NCBI GenBank assembly: GCA_950295325.1
Contig: OX485803.1
Span: 52,469,554 to 52,529,553, forward strand
DNA: 60,000 bases
Reading direction: 5' to 3'
From: Polytrichum commune
Taxonomy: Eukaryota; Streptophyta; Polytrichopsida; Polytrichales; Polytrichaceae
Below the pieces are notes generated by a model. The model was not told the origin of the DNA and did no database searches. It saw only the letters and a program-made list of their open reading frames with translations. Position 1 is the stretch's first letter. Every line of letters begins with the position of its first letter. Of this stretch, positions 45,007 through 56,559 are shown one piece after another. Both the position numbers and the translations under genes were made by a program.

Positions 45007-47679
45007 CCCGTGCTTTATGCAAGAGGAGTAAGGTCTCCATGCAATCCACGAGTCATAGATTGTCAAGGTAATGAGTGTTGTCGCTATTTTCAAAAAGAAT
45101 GGTGCCCATGCTCATGCAAGAGTGTATATATAATGGATGTCACGTCTACCGCTCTCCACTTCCCACGTACAAGGAAACAATAACGTAACATTACACCCCA
45201 AAAGGTTGTGAACTATCCATTAATGAAATCATAGACTGGGAAACAAGTTCAAACAATTGTATGCAACTTGCAGCACGGTGGAGGCATCATCAAACACAAT
45301 TTTATAAAATATAATAGCCCAACTTAGAGTAGTTTAAGGGAGTTTGGAGCAATACATCATCCTTAACCAACATATTGGCAATAGGATGACCTTTACAGAG
45401 GATGAGATAAGTAAATAAATTAATCCCTTAAAGGACAATTCATGAAGAAATTAAGGTTGTGTACTTATACCATACCACAACCCATATGCCACTTCAATGC
45501 TAGTGGCATTGTTTCATCTTTATTCAAGCTCTCTCAATAGACACCATGCAAGTCTTTGTGTGTGTGTTTGGGGGGGGGGGGGTCATGGTCAATGGTCAAA
45601 AGAGAGATGGAGAAGTATGTCAAACTCTCACATGTTTTTTTTGTTTTTTTAATTTTAAATATTTTTTTAAAGTTCCAAAGATTGCATCCTACTTTGAAAG
45701 CTAAAAATGTCTGAATCCAACCAACTTCTAACAAGTTGCCACGTAAGTAGCGTAAGTCTTTGTCTAGCCGTTACAACTCTACTTTAAAGTACAGATGGAT
45801 GTCAATAGTTGGGCCCATACACAACTTGCATGCTTTATGAAAGATTTGGGATGCCCAATGTCAAACAGTTTGTGTTTGTCTGGAAGCGAGAGGCTTTTGG
45901 TAGTGATGATTTTGTGATCTAATTTTTTTAAGAAACATTGGTTTATTAATGAATAATAACTAATGATTAATAAATAATTTATTTACAACCAAAATTTTGT
46001 AATACTAATATTTCTTATTTTCTTATTCATAAATTGGGCATTTCTCCAATCATTCACAAAAATAATTTAAACCTCATTCAAGAACTAAAATTCATTTGTT
46101 CTTCTAAAAAAACTACACTATCCAAGTTACCACCTATTCAAATCTTATTTGCATCGCTCTTTCACGCAATAATGTCAATCGTTCGTGTTTCATCTTGCAT
46201 TATTCATGTTTATTGTTTTTACTCATGCTTCGATCCCTTCATACATATATCAATCATTTTATTTGCTATGCTCATGTTTTATTTTTTCCACTCATGCAAC
46301 ATTCTAGGTGTCCCACATGTGGTCTTTGGTGGTCTTTAAAGCACTTCAATGGTCTCTAAGGCACGCGCAAAAACTTCAATTCCTAGCGTCTCTAAGCATG
46401 TAAGTCTTCAAGCCTCCAAAGTCTTCAACTCCATGAAACTTCCAAACTCCAAATCACTCATTTGCCCTTCATCTCCTTCTTATATTAGCATGGTGGTTGC
46501 TGCCATTTTTATTCAAGTGTTAGGGTTTGAGAACCTTTTGAGGCTAGGTTTCAAAACCATCGGCTGTTAAAATATGAAAACCATGGACATATAAGGTTTG
46601 GTCACCATATGGTGCTCTAGCCTTTATTCACCTTCTTCCATTATTTATTTTCTTTTAACACTTTAATTTTTTTCTTTAACCTTCAACTGTAAAATATTGC
46701 TCCAAATTCTATGTTATTCTCCAAAATCGTAATATAACTTGAATCGTCATAAATCAATAAGTAATCCCTCAAGAGCCTCCAAAATCTTTTAATTAAAATT
46801 CCAAGAATTTTTTGTAAATTATTTCATATAAATTAGTTAAATTATCATCTCAACAAAATGACACAAAATTAAAGCTACACTTGCATTTCATATTGAAGTC
46901 GGTCCACATCATGACACTAGTAAAGAGGGGTCTTACTTTGAGTTTAAACTTTTGGACCTATGATTTAGAGATCTCATCATGAGATACGAGCAAAGGGTGG
47001 GTCCATCAAGGGCCGCTAGAGTTATAAGTATTGGATTTAAAGGTGTTGTTAATCACCATGCAACCATGTTGGTTTAAAGTTTAACAACGGTTTCATTTGA
47101 GTTGGGTTTGGAGTATAGTACAGGTACCTATTCCTGATCAAGACTCCATCGGCACTGTGTAGGGTACTAGGATTTTGATCAGGTTGGGATTGAATTTCAA
47201 TAAGGTTGAGATTGAGATTTGATCAATTCGGAACCAATTATGACATGGCACATGTCTTAGTTTTGTGTGCTAAAGTGAGGAGGAATGAGCTGTTCAAATG
47301 AGTGGTTATGATTGACTCTAGACATTAGTAATATGTATGGGCCAACTTTTGGTTTCAAATAATTCACAAGGAATAAAATTACCAATACTTTTATGCAATC
47401 CTCCTTAATTCTATCCATGAAATATTCACATGAAAAATGTTTCACCACCTTATACTTCTTCAAATTTGGCGCAAATTCTCTTAAGTGATCGATTATGGAT
47501 GCTTGTACTTTAATGGACAAAATTAGAGTGATTGAGGTAACCACATATAGGCTTGTAGGCAAGCGGCTTTAGCCCCCCCCCCCCCGGTAAATCCACTAGA
47601 TGATTTTGGCACACTACGTTTATTTATTTATTTGATTATTTATTTGGTACATTTGTAAATTTTTACGGATATCCAAAAT
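45007..47679. other. gene-free stretch
   Basis: AT-rich. Contains G13 (45570-45582) and C13 (47573-47585) homopolymers. At 46.33-46.48 kb, CTTCAAGCCTCCAAAGTCTT-type repeats recall the U3 repeats of the solo LTR, but no LTR borders were found. Confidence 0.45.
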
Positions 47680-47689
47680 TTCATTGAAT

Positions 47690-47877
47690 GGGTATGAGAT
47701 GACCTTAAACTACCAGATGATGGTGGAGAGATACCCAAATCTCAAGGAAGAGGTTGGCGGTTCGAATCCCGGCTGTGAAATCTCCTCTCTACTTGACGGA
47801 AAACTTGCTAGGTGGTCAACTGCCTCCTGTGCTTTGGCGATGGCCTATCGGCCTTCTGTCTCAAAAAAAAATAAAAA
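47690..47877 (+). mobile_element. tRNA-derived SINE, copy 3 with target duplication
   Basis: A tRNA-like head with A-box-like GATGGTGGAGAGA (47718-47730) and a perfect B box GGTTCGAATCC (47759-47769), an unrelated body (CTCCTCTCTACTTGACGG ... GGCCTTCTGTCTC), and an A-rich tail. TTCATTGAAT flanks it exactly (47680-47689, 47878-47887), the product of LINE-mediated retroposition. Of the three copies this is the best preserved at its borders. The partner LINE is not identified. Confidence 0.9.
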
Positions 47878-48063
47878 TTCATTGAATACATATTACTTGT
47901 TAGGTACACATGCGTTACATATTGAGGGCAAATTCATGTCAACTGAACCTCCAACCAAACTAATTCGGAATCTTGATGCCATTTCCAGAGTTGAATCGTT
48001 TTAAAATTATACAGTCCCAAGCTATAAGACAATTCACTGTACTTTCACCTCCCTCATGAGTTT

Positions 48064-48295
48064 ACTACGCTACATATGATATTTAGTGTCACTTACTATT
48101 TGGATTTACACAATGCTATATATTTTTATTGTTGATGTAATTATGTTGCCAAGTATAGTTGTTGATGTTCTATAATGTCCAAACGACCAATTTTAACCTT
48201 TGTTGGTAAAACAAATGAGATATACAATAAATAGATATAGCATGATTGTGTAATTCCAAATAGTAAGTGACACTAAACTATCGTATTTAGTGTAG
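48064..48295. mobile_element. pogo-related hairpin MITE, 232 bp
   Basis: ACTACGCTACATATGATATT then TAGTGTCACTTACTATTTGG at the left is matched by CCAAATAGTAAGTGACACTA then AACTATCGTATTTAGTGTAG at the right, a TIR of about 45 bp. The outer 25 bp resemble the TIR of the pogo element at 31862; the interior differs from the 360-bp copies. Confidence 0.8.
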
Positions 48296-48419
48296 ACACC
48301 ACGAATCCTTGGCCCATGCAATGTAATCACCTATATACTAATTATAGCTTCCTTTGACAACATATTTGACACCATTTAGGCTCCTTGTTAAACACTACTT
48401 ATGTCCAATGTTGGAGGAG

Positions 48420-48566
48420 ATTTTTGAGCATGATTGGTGAAGATCCTAGGGTTTCCAAGTCCAACCGGTTACATGTTGACATCTTGAGGTATGTTCTCTA
48501 AATTCCTCTTGAAATGATCCATATTTTTCCCGAAGTCTGAACTTCAACCGGTTCATAAGTAACTAA
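48420..48566 (-). repeat. AACCGGT-family arm next to T1-D
   Basis: Reads, on the plus strand, AAGTCCAACCGGTTACATGT, GACATCTTGAGGTATGTTC and CTTCAACCGGTTCATAAGTA, the complement of the arm at 35990-36190. T1-D begins directly at its outer end (AAC|TAA|GGGCC). The opposite arm was not found beyond T1-D. Confidence 0.65.
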
Positions 48567-49065
48567 GGGCCACTTCACACACGAGACTGAGAGCCCATGA
48601 CCATTACACTTCAAGCACTCTCATTGGTGGAAAAGGCGGAGCCGGTCGAAGTTCGCCTCACACTACACTCGAGGCACCAACAAAGTATCTGAATGCAAGA
48701 TGGATGCAAAGTCTACACGGATTCCTACATGGTATCGAATGGATCATGTTTCATGGTCACTCGGACTATCTTCAAAAACCACCTCTTGGAGGTAGGTCTA
48801 ACACAAAACCAGGAGACCAAGGCACTCCGAACACTCACAATTGTCGATTCATTCTATTTTTTCATGTCTGCAGACCCGCGTGAATAAAAATCCAATGAAA
48901 TAGCATTTGGTCGAGGGCCCGGTCATATATGACTTCGCACTACACTTGAGGATCCGTGACCACACTACATGATGTTGGTGGTGTGTTGGGACGGCCTTGG
49001 GACACTTTCTTTTGGGCTCTCACAATTTCATGGTCACGGCTTGTGGCTCGTGTGCGAAGTGGCCC
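48567..49065 (-). mobile_element. Tourist-like MITE T1, copy D (inverted)
   Basis: 499 bp in the opposite orientation to copies A-C, with both ends preserved: GGGCCACTTCACACACGAG and GTGCGAAGTGGCCC. TAA precedes it, but TTC follows, so the duplication is imperfect. The 64-codon ORF appears on the plus strand at 48693-48887. Confidence 0.88.
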
Positions 49066-50231
49066 TTCTAATTAACATAGCGTCCCCGTCCTTTCAGTGC
49101 TTGTGGTGTGGTGTCGCGTCCCTAGAATAAAAGGGAGTATTGTATGTAAAACGGGAGTGAAGTTAGGACTGTCACGGGCAGTCTGCGGTCTGCTCAAAGG
49201 GAGCTCTTCCAACTCCCAATAATTAAGAAAAGGAAGTTGGTTGCGTGTGCGAGAGGCAGGAGCAGGGACACCAACCGAAAAAGGAGAGGGAATGTCCTCC
49301 GACATAAGACACTCCGTCCCACACATCTAACTTAACTCCATACCAAGGCCACGCGTGCGTGAATGACCGACCTAGACATGATCAAACCTTTTGTCTTTTC
49401 GGCTTTATCTCATTGATGTAGTATTGTCATCGGCACCGGTATTTGGGTGGTGTTTCATAGTGCCTAACTTACCAAGGGGACCGGGTGAAAACCGATGCTC
49501 GCTAGGTGTAGAGGTGAATGCATGGGTATCGATAATCGACAACAATGATAGTATTAAAGAACGTATCCGTGGGTATCAATCTTAGAATACCAGTCGAAGA
49601 TTGATAGTTGATGTTGGGTATGTGAAAGGGAGAGAATTTGAGTTATCGTTTGGGTCTACTATACCATTCTAAATCATCTTGATATTGGGATAATTTTTAC
49701 CTATGTGTGAAGGTTCTTGCATGGTGTATATATCCGAATGGTGTCGCCAAAACATTACCGTCAAATACCCATGCCCTACTTGTATCATTTTTGTTGTTGT
49801 TGAAAGAAGTGAAACCTCGTTATAGATACATCAACGGTTTTGTTGGAAATTAGCATATGGAAGAATCAACCCTTAACTTCCCAAGAGGCCAAAAATGATC
49901 CCATGTCTTTTGGCTCATTGACCTACCTTCATGTCTCCGTTTTGTTTTTCCGAAGATTTAGCACAAGGTGCCCTTCACCTTGAATAATGCAACACGCCAA
50001 GGCATTTTGAAAACGGATCTTATATGTGCCCAATCGAGAGTAGTTTTGCTCCAATGGCCCTTTGTCCGTTGGGCACTGGGTCATCAACATTACGAACATA
50101 CACTTTATTCACGCCGGCCTTGAAAGAAGACCAAAGTTTCTATCAATCTATTTGTGCCCAAGGAAATTTTTCATAGCTATAAGCTTGCACTATGATTGGT
50201 CCTTGAGGCAAATTTTGACCAACACAATGTA
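49066..50231. other. gene-free stretch
   Basis: 49.07-49.5 kb is GC-richer, with two short opposing ORFs of no recognisable kind. The rest is ordinary AT-rich sequence. Nothing else seen. Confidence 0.45.
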
Positions 50232-50503
50232 AGACCAAATACAAAACTGGGAGACCAAGGCACTCCGAACGCTCATAACAATTGGATTATTCTATTTTAT
50301 CATGTGTGAGGACCCGCATGAATAGAAATTGTTTGAAATAACATTTGGTTGAGGGCCCGGTTACATATGACTTCACACTACACTTGAGGGTCCGTGATCA
50401 CACTACATGTTTTTTGAAGTGTCTCGGGACAGCCTTTACATACTTTCTTTTGGGCTCTCAGAATTTCATGGTCACGGCTCTGGGCTCGTGTGTGAAGTGG
50501 CCC
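50232..50503 (-). mobile_element. Tourist-like MITE T1, copy E (half element)
   Basis: About 272 bp corresponding to the half of T1-D after ACAAAACTGGGAGACCAAGG. The right end GTGTGTGAAGTGGCCC is intact and followed by TTA. The other half is missing, so it is truncated rather than a complete insertion. Confidence 0.85.
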
Positions 50504-52083
50504 TTATTGTTTGTTCACAACTCTATGGTTGTCAAGTCCATACACTCAAATTTATTCACAATTTCTCAGATTACATGTACATTAATTACTTACCATAATA
50601 ACTATTGACTGTGGATTTGGACCCTTTTGAACATATGAAGTTGAGGATTAAGACAAGCTCTAATACGTTAAGGCAACGTACTTAAAATCAATGCATAACC
50701 TACATCCAAGATTATGTTTTTTTAAGGGTTAAAACAACATTGTGTGCCATGTAGGGGGGGGGGGTCAAATGTCTAATGATGTTAATAATATTATATGTCG
50801 CATAGAATTGTACATTGTGTAAATATATGGACTATTTTACTGTGTTTCCAGCCTATCTTCGATGTATTCCTTTGATTGGGAGAAGCTAACTAGAATATAG
50901 CTATTTCAATATGAACCACCTTCTTACAAATTGACTAAAAGTGAAGTCAACAAAAAAAATAAAATCAATCTTCTTGTCTCCAAAGTTCCGTTGGGGCCTT
51001 GGTGACCTTTAAGGGTTAGGTTCACTGTTTACCATGGGTATTCTCAATGCCTTGTCTTATACCATGCCCACAGTAGGGCTAGTCGCTAGTCATGGGCAGT
51101 AGGAGGAGTCCCTCTCGACAGGGAAAGTGCATCTCTTTCCCAAAGTTCAATCCTACACACAGTATCCACATTGGATGTAATGTATTGCAATTCCGCCAAT
51201 GCATACAACACAATAACTCCTATCAAGACAGAAACTTTCTTATTGGTAGGAGCCGTTCGTTGGTCCTGGTGTGGGCATGGTATTAGATAATCTATCTATT
51301 TCATCAGGCATGTAGTTAGATGATGTGGACCACTAGTTGAAGGAATGTAATGGGTCTTTCTCCGAAGGCGGACCAATTCTCCTGCCCATCTACTCACACA
51401 CTAATTTCCGACTCAGTCCACACTTTTTCGTTTCCAAGATTCCTTTCCTTATTCAATCGACCCAAGCTTTAGAGTCCCCAATTCACGGCAAGGTTTCACC
51501 CGACTCCTCAAAAGCTTTGGCTCATGGATGTGGAGTTCAATGAAGGAACTTTTTGCTTTTTGTTTTGTTTTGAAGAACTCAATAAGTTGCTAACCTTATA
51601 AAGGTTGTTTACCTTTATCTTTTTGGTATGTAAAGACTCACAAGCCCCACGCGCTGCCATAAACGTATCATATCCATATCCATAAATGTATTTTATGAAT
51701 GGAAAGTGGATATTATGTTGGAAAATATGTTGACGTAAGGTAGATGAGGCTAATGTGGATACCTCCAGCCCTATGATATCAGCTAGCTAATGGATTCAAG
51801 TTTAGAAGCTTGAGCACGTTAACAATTGCAAATCAAGACCAATGAATTTGAAGTCGTACAAATCGAAGTTGAGTACGGTGTTGATCTAGGTTTTGGAATC
51901 AAAGATTCTCTTCTTTCCAATCCGGTGTTACATGGGGAACTCTTCCATCATTTGATGTTGTGTAAGTGGATGACATCACTAACAGTTCTACATGGATCAT
52001 TTGCCAAAGTAAACCAAATTCAATACCAATATTGACTATGTCATGTCTCTAAAGTGGTCACATGTAAGATAAAATGTTGTCGA
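50504..52083. other. gene-free stretch
   Basis: AT-rich with G11 at 50754-50764. Frames up to about 70 codons lack recognisable domains. Confidence 0.5.
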
Positions 52084-52445
52084 ACTACACTAAATATGAT
52101 ATTTAATGTCACCAATTCCAACCGTCTTGCTCAATACAAATTGTAAACCGCAATATAGTGTCACAAACACTAAATGTTAACCCCACGTTATTTGTCATTC
52201 CTTGTAAAGCTTTTGGGGGATTATAGATTTATAGTATTGCATTTATTGTCACTTACCAAGTGACTTTTCATCCAAATTCCAATCATTCATGACAATACTT
52301 CATCACAAGTTGCTAACAAGAGAAGGTAGAGTTTTGGCCAACGGATGAACTCATCTATCATCCATGACAATATTTGTTCACTTGTTCATAAGAAGTGTCA
52401 TCCAAAAAGTTACCATAGGACACTAAATATCATATTTAGTGTAGT
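52084..52445 (-). mobile_element. pogo-related MITE, copy 3 (both ends present)
   Basis: A 362-bp element. The left end ACTACACTAAATATGATATT is met by CATATTTAGTGTAGT at the right (inverted), then TA (52446-52447). The left flank is GA instead of TA. The interior is the reverse complement of the copies at 31321 and 36923. The TIR, ACTACACYAWWTATG...TATTTAGTGTC, is close to that of the pogo-like element at 31862-34409. Confidence 0.85.
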
Positions 52446-54233
52446 TATTCATTATAGAATACCCACAATACTAGTTGGTTGGCACCTCACAACCACATGT
52501 TGCCTCCTAATTTGTTCAAGTTGCCGTCTTCTAATTTGCCCACCTCGCCCACAAAAATCAAGCATGTCATAGCTCGTGGACAACACTGTCAATTATGGAG
52601 GATGGTGGGTGTAGTTTGATTTTGCGAAGGTGTGTAACCCATATATCATCAAGTTGGTGGCTAAATTAACATGTATCACTCACCCACCAAACTAGAGCAA
52701 TTGTACTGCTAATTAAGAGCCAAAAACAAGTGTCCAATTGAGGAAGCTAACCAAATTGGCTCATCTACCTCAATCCTAGTAGCATGGCATCAATTTGTTT
52801 CCACCAAGTTGGTTTGTCTCATGTGCTCAACAATGGACATTGGCTAGAGTTTCAAGATGTCTATGTAGTCTCATCTTTTGAGGAGGTGTATGTTAATGGT
52901 AAGAGCTTGATCTTTCCATGATATGGTAGTATGTAGTAGGAAAATAAGTTTGAAATGGATAGACATTAGAAAAAGGTAACACATGAAAAATGGGTTAAAG
53001 ATAAGATGGAAGGTTTTGTTGAAGAGGAAGAGGAATGCCAGTTCATAAGCATGCTCATGTGAGCCCACTCATGTGTGGGTCCCTATGACCAAGTTTTTTC
53101 ACGGCCATGTTAAGAAAAGAAAGAACCAAAATATAAAAATTGAATAAAAACTAAGATTATTGGATTCCAATGAGATTCCAATTATTTCAATAGGTTACTA
53201 ATGACAAGGACACTTGCACCCTTTGAATTTATTTTCCCCAAATTTGGATATGGTGAATGCATCATAGTTTCTAGCAACAACAACTTGCAATTGCAAATTT
53301 AATTTTACTTGTGTAGTTATTTTAACTATTTAAATATCTTCTCTTCCTATAATTCTATTTATTTTTTGAATATGTAAATTTTTCATTAATTTTTCATTAT
53401 GACACTCAATTACTTGCAATTGCCTAAAAGTAGATAACATTGTAAAAAAAATCTTCTCCCACATGTTTATACATCATGCAACATGCATACAAGTACAAAA
53501 GCCTTAATGAAATGAGATTTGTGGATGTTGAAGATAAATGATTGTTTGAAGGGTAATTGATAAAGGCGCCTAGGTTGGGAAAGATATGTAATCTATCACA
53601 ACTATGGTTTGTTAATGAGGGTAGTGGCCATGTAGACATAGTCAAAAAATCTTAAGTATATGAATTTTAGGAGGCCATAGAGTTACTAGATAGTATGTAA
53701 TAGTAAAATTATTGGCCTCCTCCAACCAATTGTTGTTGGCTCTCTCATCCCCAAGTCAGACCTCAACCTTTCAAAGCAATCTTCCACAACATGTCATCAA
53801 CTCCTTGGCCCTACTGTCACCTTTTAAAAAGTCTTTCATCATGCATAAATAAGTGATGAAACTTGGGTTGTGGAAAAAATCCATGTATATTAACCAAGGT
53901 GTATGTTTGAATCATGAAGGCATGACGCAAATTTAGTGAGGTCAAATGGATTTTGAGGGGGCTTGTAGCCTATTGCTTTTATTGAAGGGCATGGGTAATA
54001 CCTATGACCTTAGAGGAAAGAACAAATGATTGGCCATCACATTATGAAATTTCTCTGCATTTCATCCAAGTCGTATCACAAATTCACCCACCACTAAATC
54101 AATCAGGTCCTCAAAGGTCCTAAATCTTTGCTGACATAATTTTGGCAATAGTTGCTTCTGATTTGCGAAATTCATAGGGCAGATGCAGAGGTCAAAAAAC
54201 ACATTTATGTATGCCCATAAATGTTTACAAAAT

Positions 54234-54272
<39 letters not shown>

Positions 54273-55947
54273 GGGGGGGGGTAGACTTATCATCGAAAAC
54301 CTAAATGATGTGCGTGGGTCACTATGAAATCTAACCTCCTATATACAAGAAGTTTATAAAGGAAACAATTGTAAATGTACTAATGGCATGCTAGAAATTT
54401 GACTTGAGTATTTATATAAACTTTTCAATTTTAATGTGATAAATACCTCCACTACATGTCACAAATCTGAATATGGGAAAATAGGCTTTTTATTGCATAT
54501 AGATCCCACTTTCACTTTCCAATGAGAAAGTCATTGAACATTTCTTTTGTCCATAGCATGTAACTCAACGATTGCATGAAACAAACAAAGACAAGACCAC
54601 AATAACTTAGCCACACTTTGGAGAGCGAAACTCAAGGGAAACCATGAGTGCTCTAAGAGCCTCTAGTTTATAAAAACCTAAAAGCCAAATGCAAACCCAA
54701 TCAAGAATGGAAAGTATAGTCATTGAGGACTATTACCATATGATAACAATGGATGGGAACATGAATTGGATGAAACTTACAAAACATTGTCCATTTTTTT
54801 TGAACCTCAGGCCCTTGTTTTTGTAAATCTACCTTCACTTCAAAATTCTTAATGGCCTAATTAAATGTACAAACTAGAGAAAAATAATACCTCTTCCTTA
54901 TGTATATTATGTATGCTAATGCATGAATTGATACCCATTCTTACACTCACGTTAGTTCGTACACTCAGATGGTATGAAGAGTCCACCCCCTGACAAAGGG
55001 GAGCGGGCATTGAACATAATTGGAAAAACAAAGTGAGTTAGAGTACAATGTCATTAAATAACATCCTTCAAGTTAAATTCAAAAATTGTCAATTGAGTGC
55101 ATCCCAATTGCAAAAAAAAATCAATCATATTGTAACAAAGTTTTTGGAAAACATAGATATTTTTTTTCTAATGTATGAAGGGTTAATGGATGTCCGCAAA
55201 AAAACTCCAGTAACATTCCTTGAAATGTTCTCACTTTTGGCTTTGTCGTAGGAGTATTAAACATTGTAAGGGAGTCATTATAACATTCTAAATGAATTGT
55301 TGTATGTTGTAAATTTGATGTGGCCCAATCATACTTTATCATAGTGGAGCATAGGGTTTCTCAACACTATAGGACAACATGCTAGAATCTACTACCATTT
55401 GATTGTCATGTCTATGTATACATGTTTTTCTTTTGTTCAGGTAAATACTAATGCTTGCTACCTTGCCATTAATTTGTGTTTAGTTCATAAATTGAACACG
55501 TGATATGAACATAGGATTTTAAAGTTGGGGTCAAAACTTTCTCAATCTTTGTAAGAACGTTGCACTAATAATAACAACACAAAGGCCCATAACGTATGAA
55601 TAATCTATGGGACCTCACCAACCATGAACATTGCCAACATTGGTTTACAATGTTTATGTCCAAAGAAAATTTGGGATCATTATGGATTGTTAATTTGAAT
55701 ATGAGGCTAGGATGGACCCCAAAAATAACCTCTGGCAGCCATATATTTTGGCCTTCCTTCCCAATATTGGAAGTGGCCCTCAACAATGTTAGCGTGGGTA
55801 GAACCAAGGATTCATTAATAATGTAAACGCAAGTGAGCTATTTCATACTTTGATTTTTTTTAGACGTTTGGACTTTCAAAATGACATCATAATCCAAAAT
55901 TGGTCCAATGGAATATAGTTTGAAATGAATCGACTTTCAACTCATAA
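52446..55947. other. gene-free stretch
   Basis: AT-rich. A (GT)n tract of about 34 bp followed directly by G12 lies at 54236-54281. No frame has a recognisable domain. Confidence 0.5.
54236..54281 (+). repeat. (GT)n-G12 compound tract
   Basis: An uninterrupted GT repeat from 54236 passing into a run of 12 G at 54270-54281. Confidence 0.97.
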
Positions 55948-56559
55948 GGGGCCTTGTTTTGACTTGAGCCCTTCATCCAGGATGGACGAGTTTACACAAG
56001 GGTTGTTTACACCAGGGACCATGTAGTCATTCCAAGGCCCTGTAAAACATGTGATTGGCTATTGAACTCGTCCCGGGACCACTTCGGTTTACACCAAGGA
56101 AAAAGTGTCAGAGGGACCATGGAGTTCGAGCTCCCCAAAAGACATATTTTAAGGCCCACATTATCCACTAACATGGTCCAGCGGGTTTTGCAGTGGGAGA
56201 GGCAAAAGAGGTGCTCTAGTAGAAAAAGGCAAGGGCCCATGGCAGAGAAATGTTGTTATAATAAAATTTTAATGAAATGTTTTTGAGGGAAGAGAAGATG
56301 AAGAGAAGAGAAGACAAGCGAATGGTCAAACTTGCTTTTTTCTTTTTTCTTTTCAAAACTACCCTTTTTGGACGTATACTAAAAAAAAACAGCACATTCA
56401 CTTTTGAGTGCATGGTCATTCCTCTTGATCCAATTGGATATACACCTAGTGAGGGACCCAAAGGCTTTGTAAATTGTTTTTTTAAGAAATCGGACCATGG
56501 AAGTCGGACCATGGAAGATGGCATCTTCCATGGTCCGATTCCATGGTTTAAACCGGCCC
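55948..56559. mobile_element. probable Tourist-like element with GGGGCC ends
   Basis: The left end TAA|GGGGCCTTGTTTTGAC and the right end, read inverted, TAA|GGGCCGGTTTAAACC are weak inverted repeats about 610 bp apart. GGGGCCTTGTTT-type ends are common in Tourist-like MITEs. On the plus strand the flanks are TAA and TTA, not identical. Near the right end is a 33-bp palindrome. Overlapping ORFs on both strands (up to 129 codons) carry no domain I recognise. Confidence 0.5.
56505..56537. repeat. palindrome, 16-bp arms
   Basis: CGGACCATGGAAGATG and its exact reverse complement are separated by a single G. An extra direct copy of CGGACCATGGAAG lies just upstream (from 56490). Would extrude as a tight hairpin. 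Confidence 0.9.

Noticed and set aside
47759-47769. Perfect tRNA B box suggesting a tRNA gene
   Set aside because: The surrounding head does not fold as a full tRNA, and the unit continues into a SINE body and A-tail with a target duplication.
47684-48004. 106-codon ORF with similar frames at 41584-41867
   Set aside because: The similarity is explained by SINE copies 2 and 3 read in translation; the frame crosses the A-tail and target duplication.
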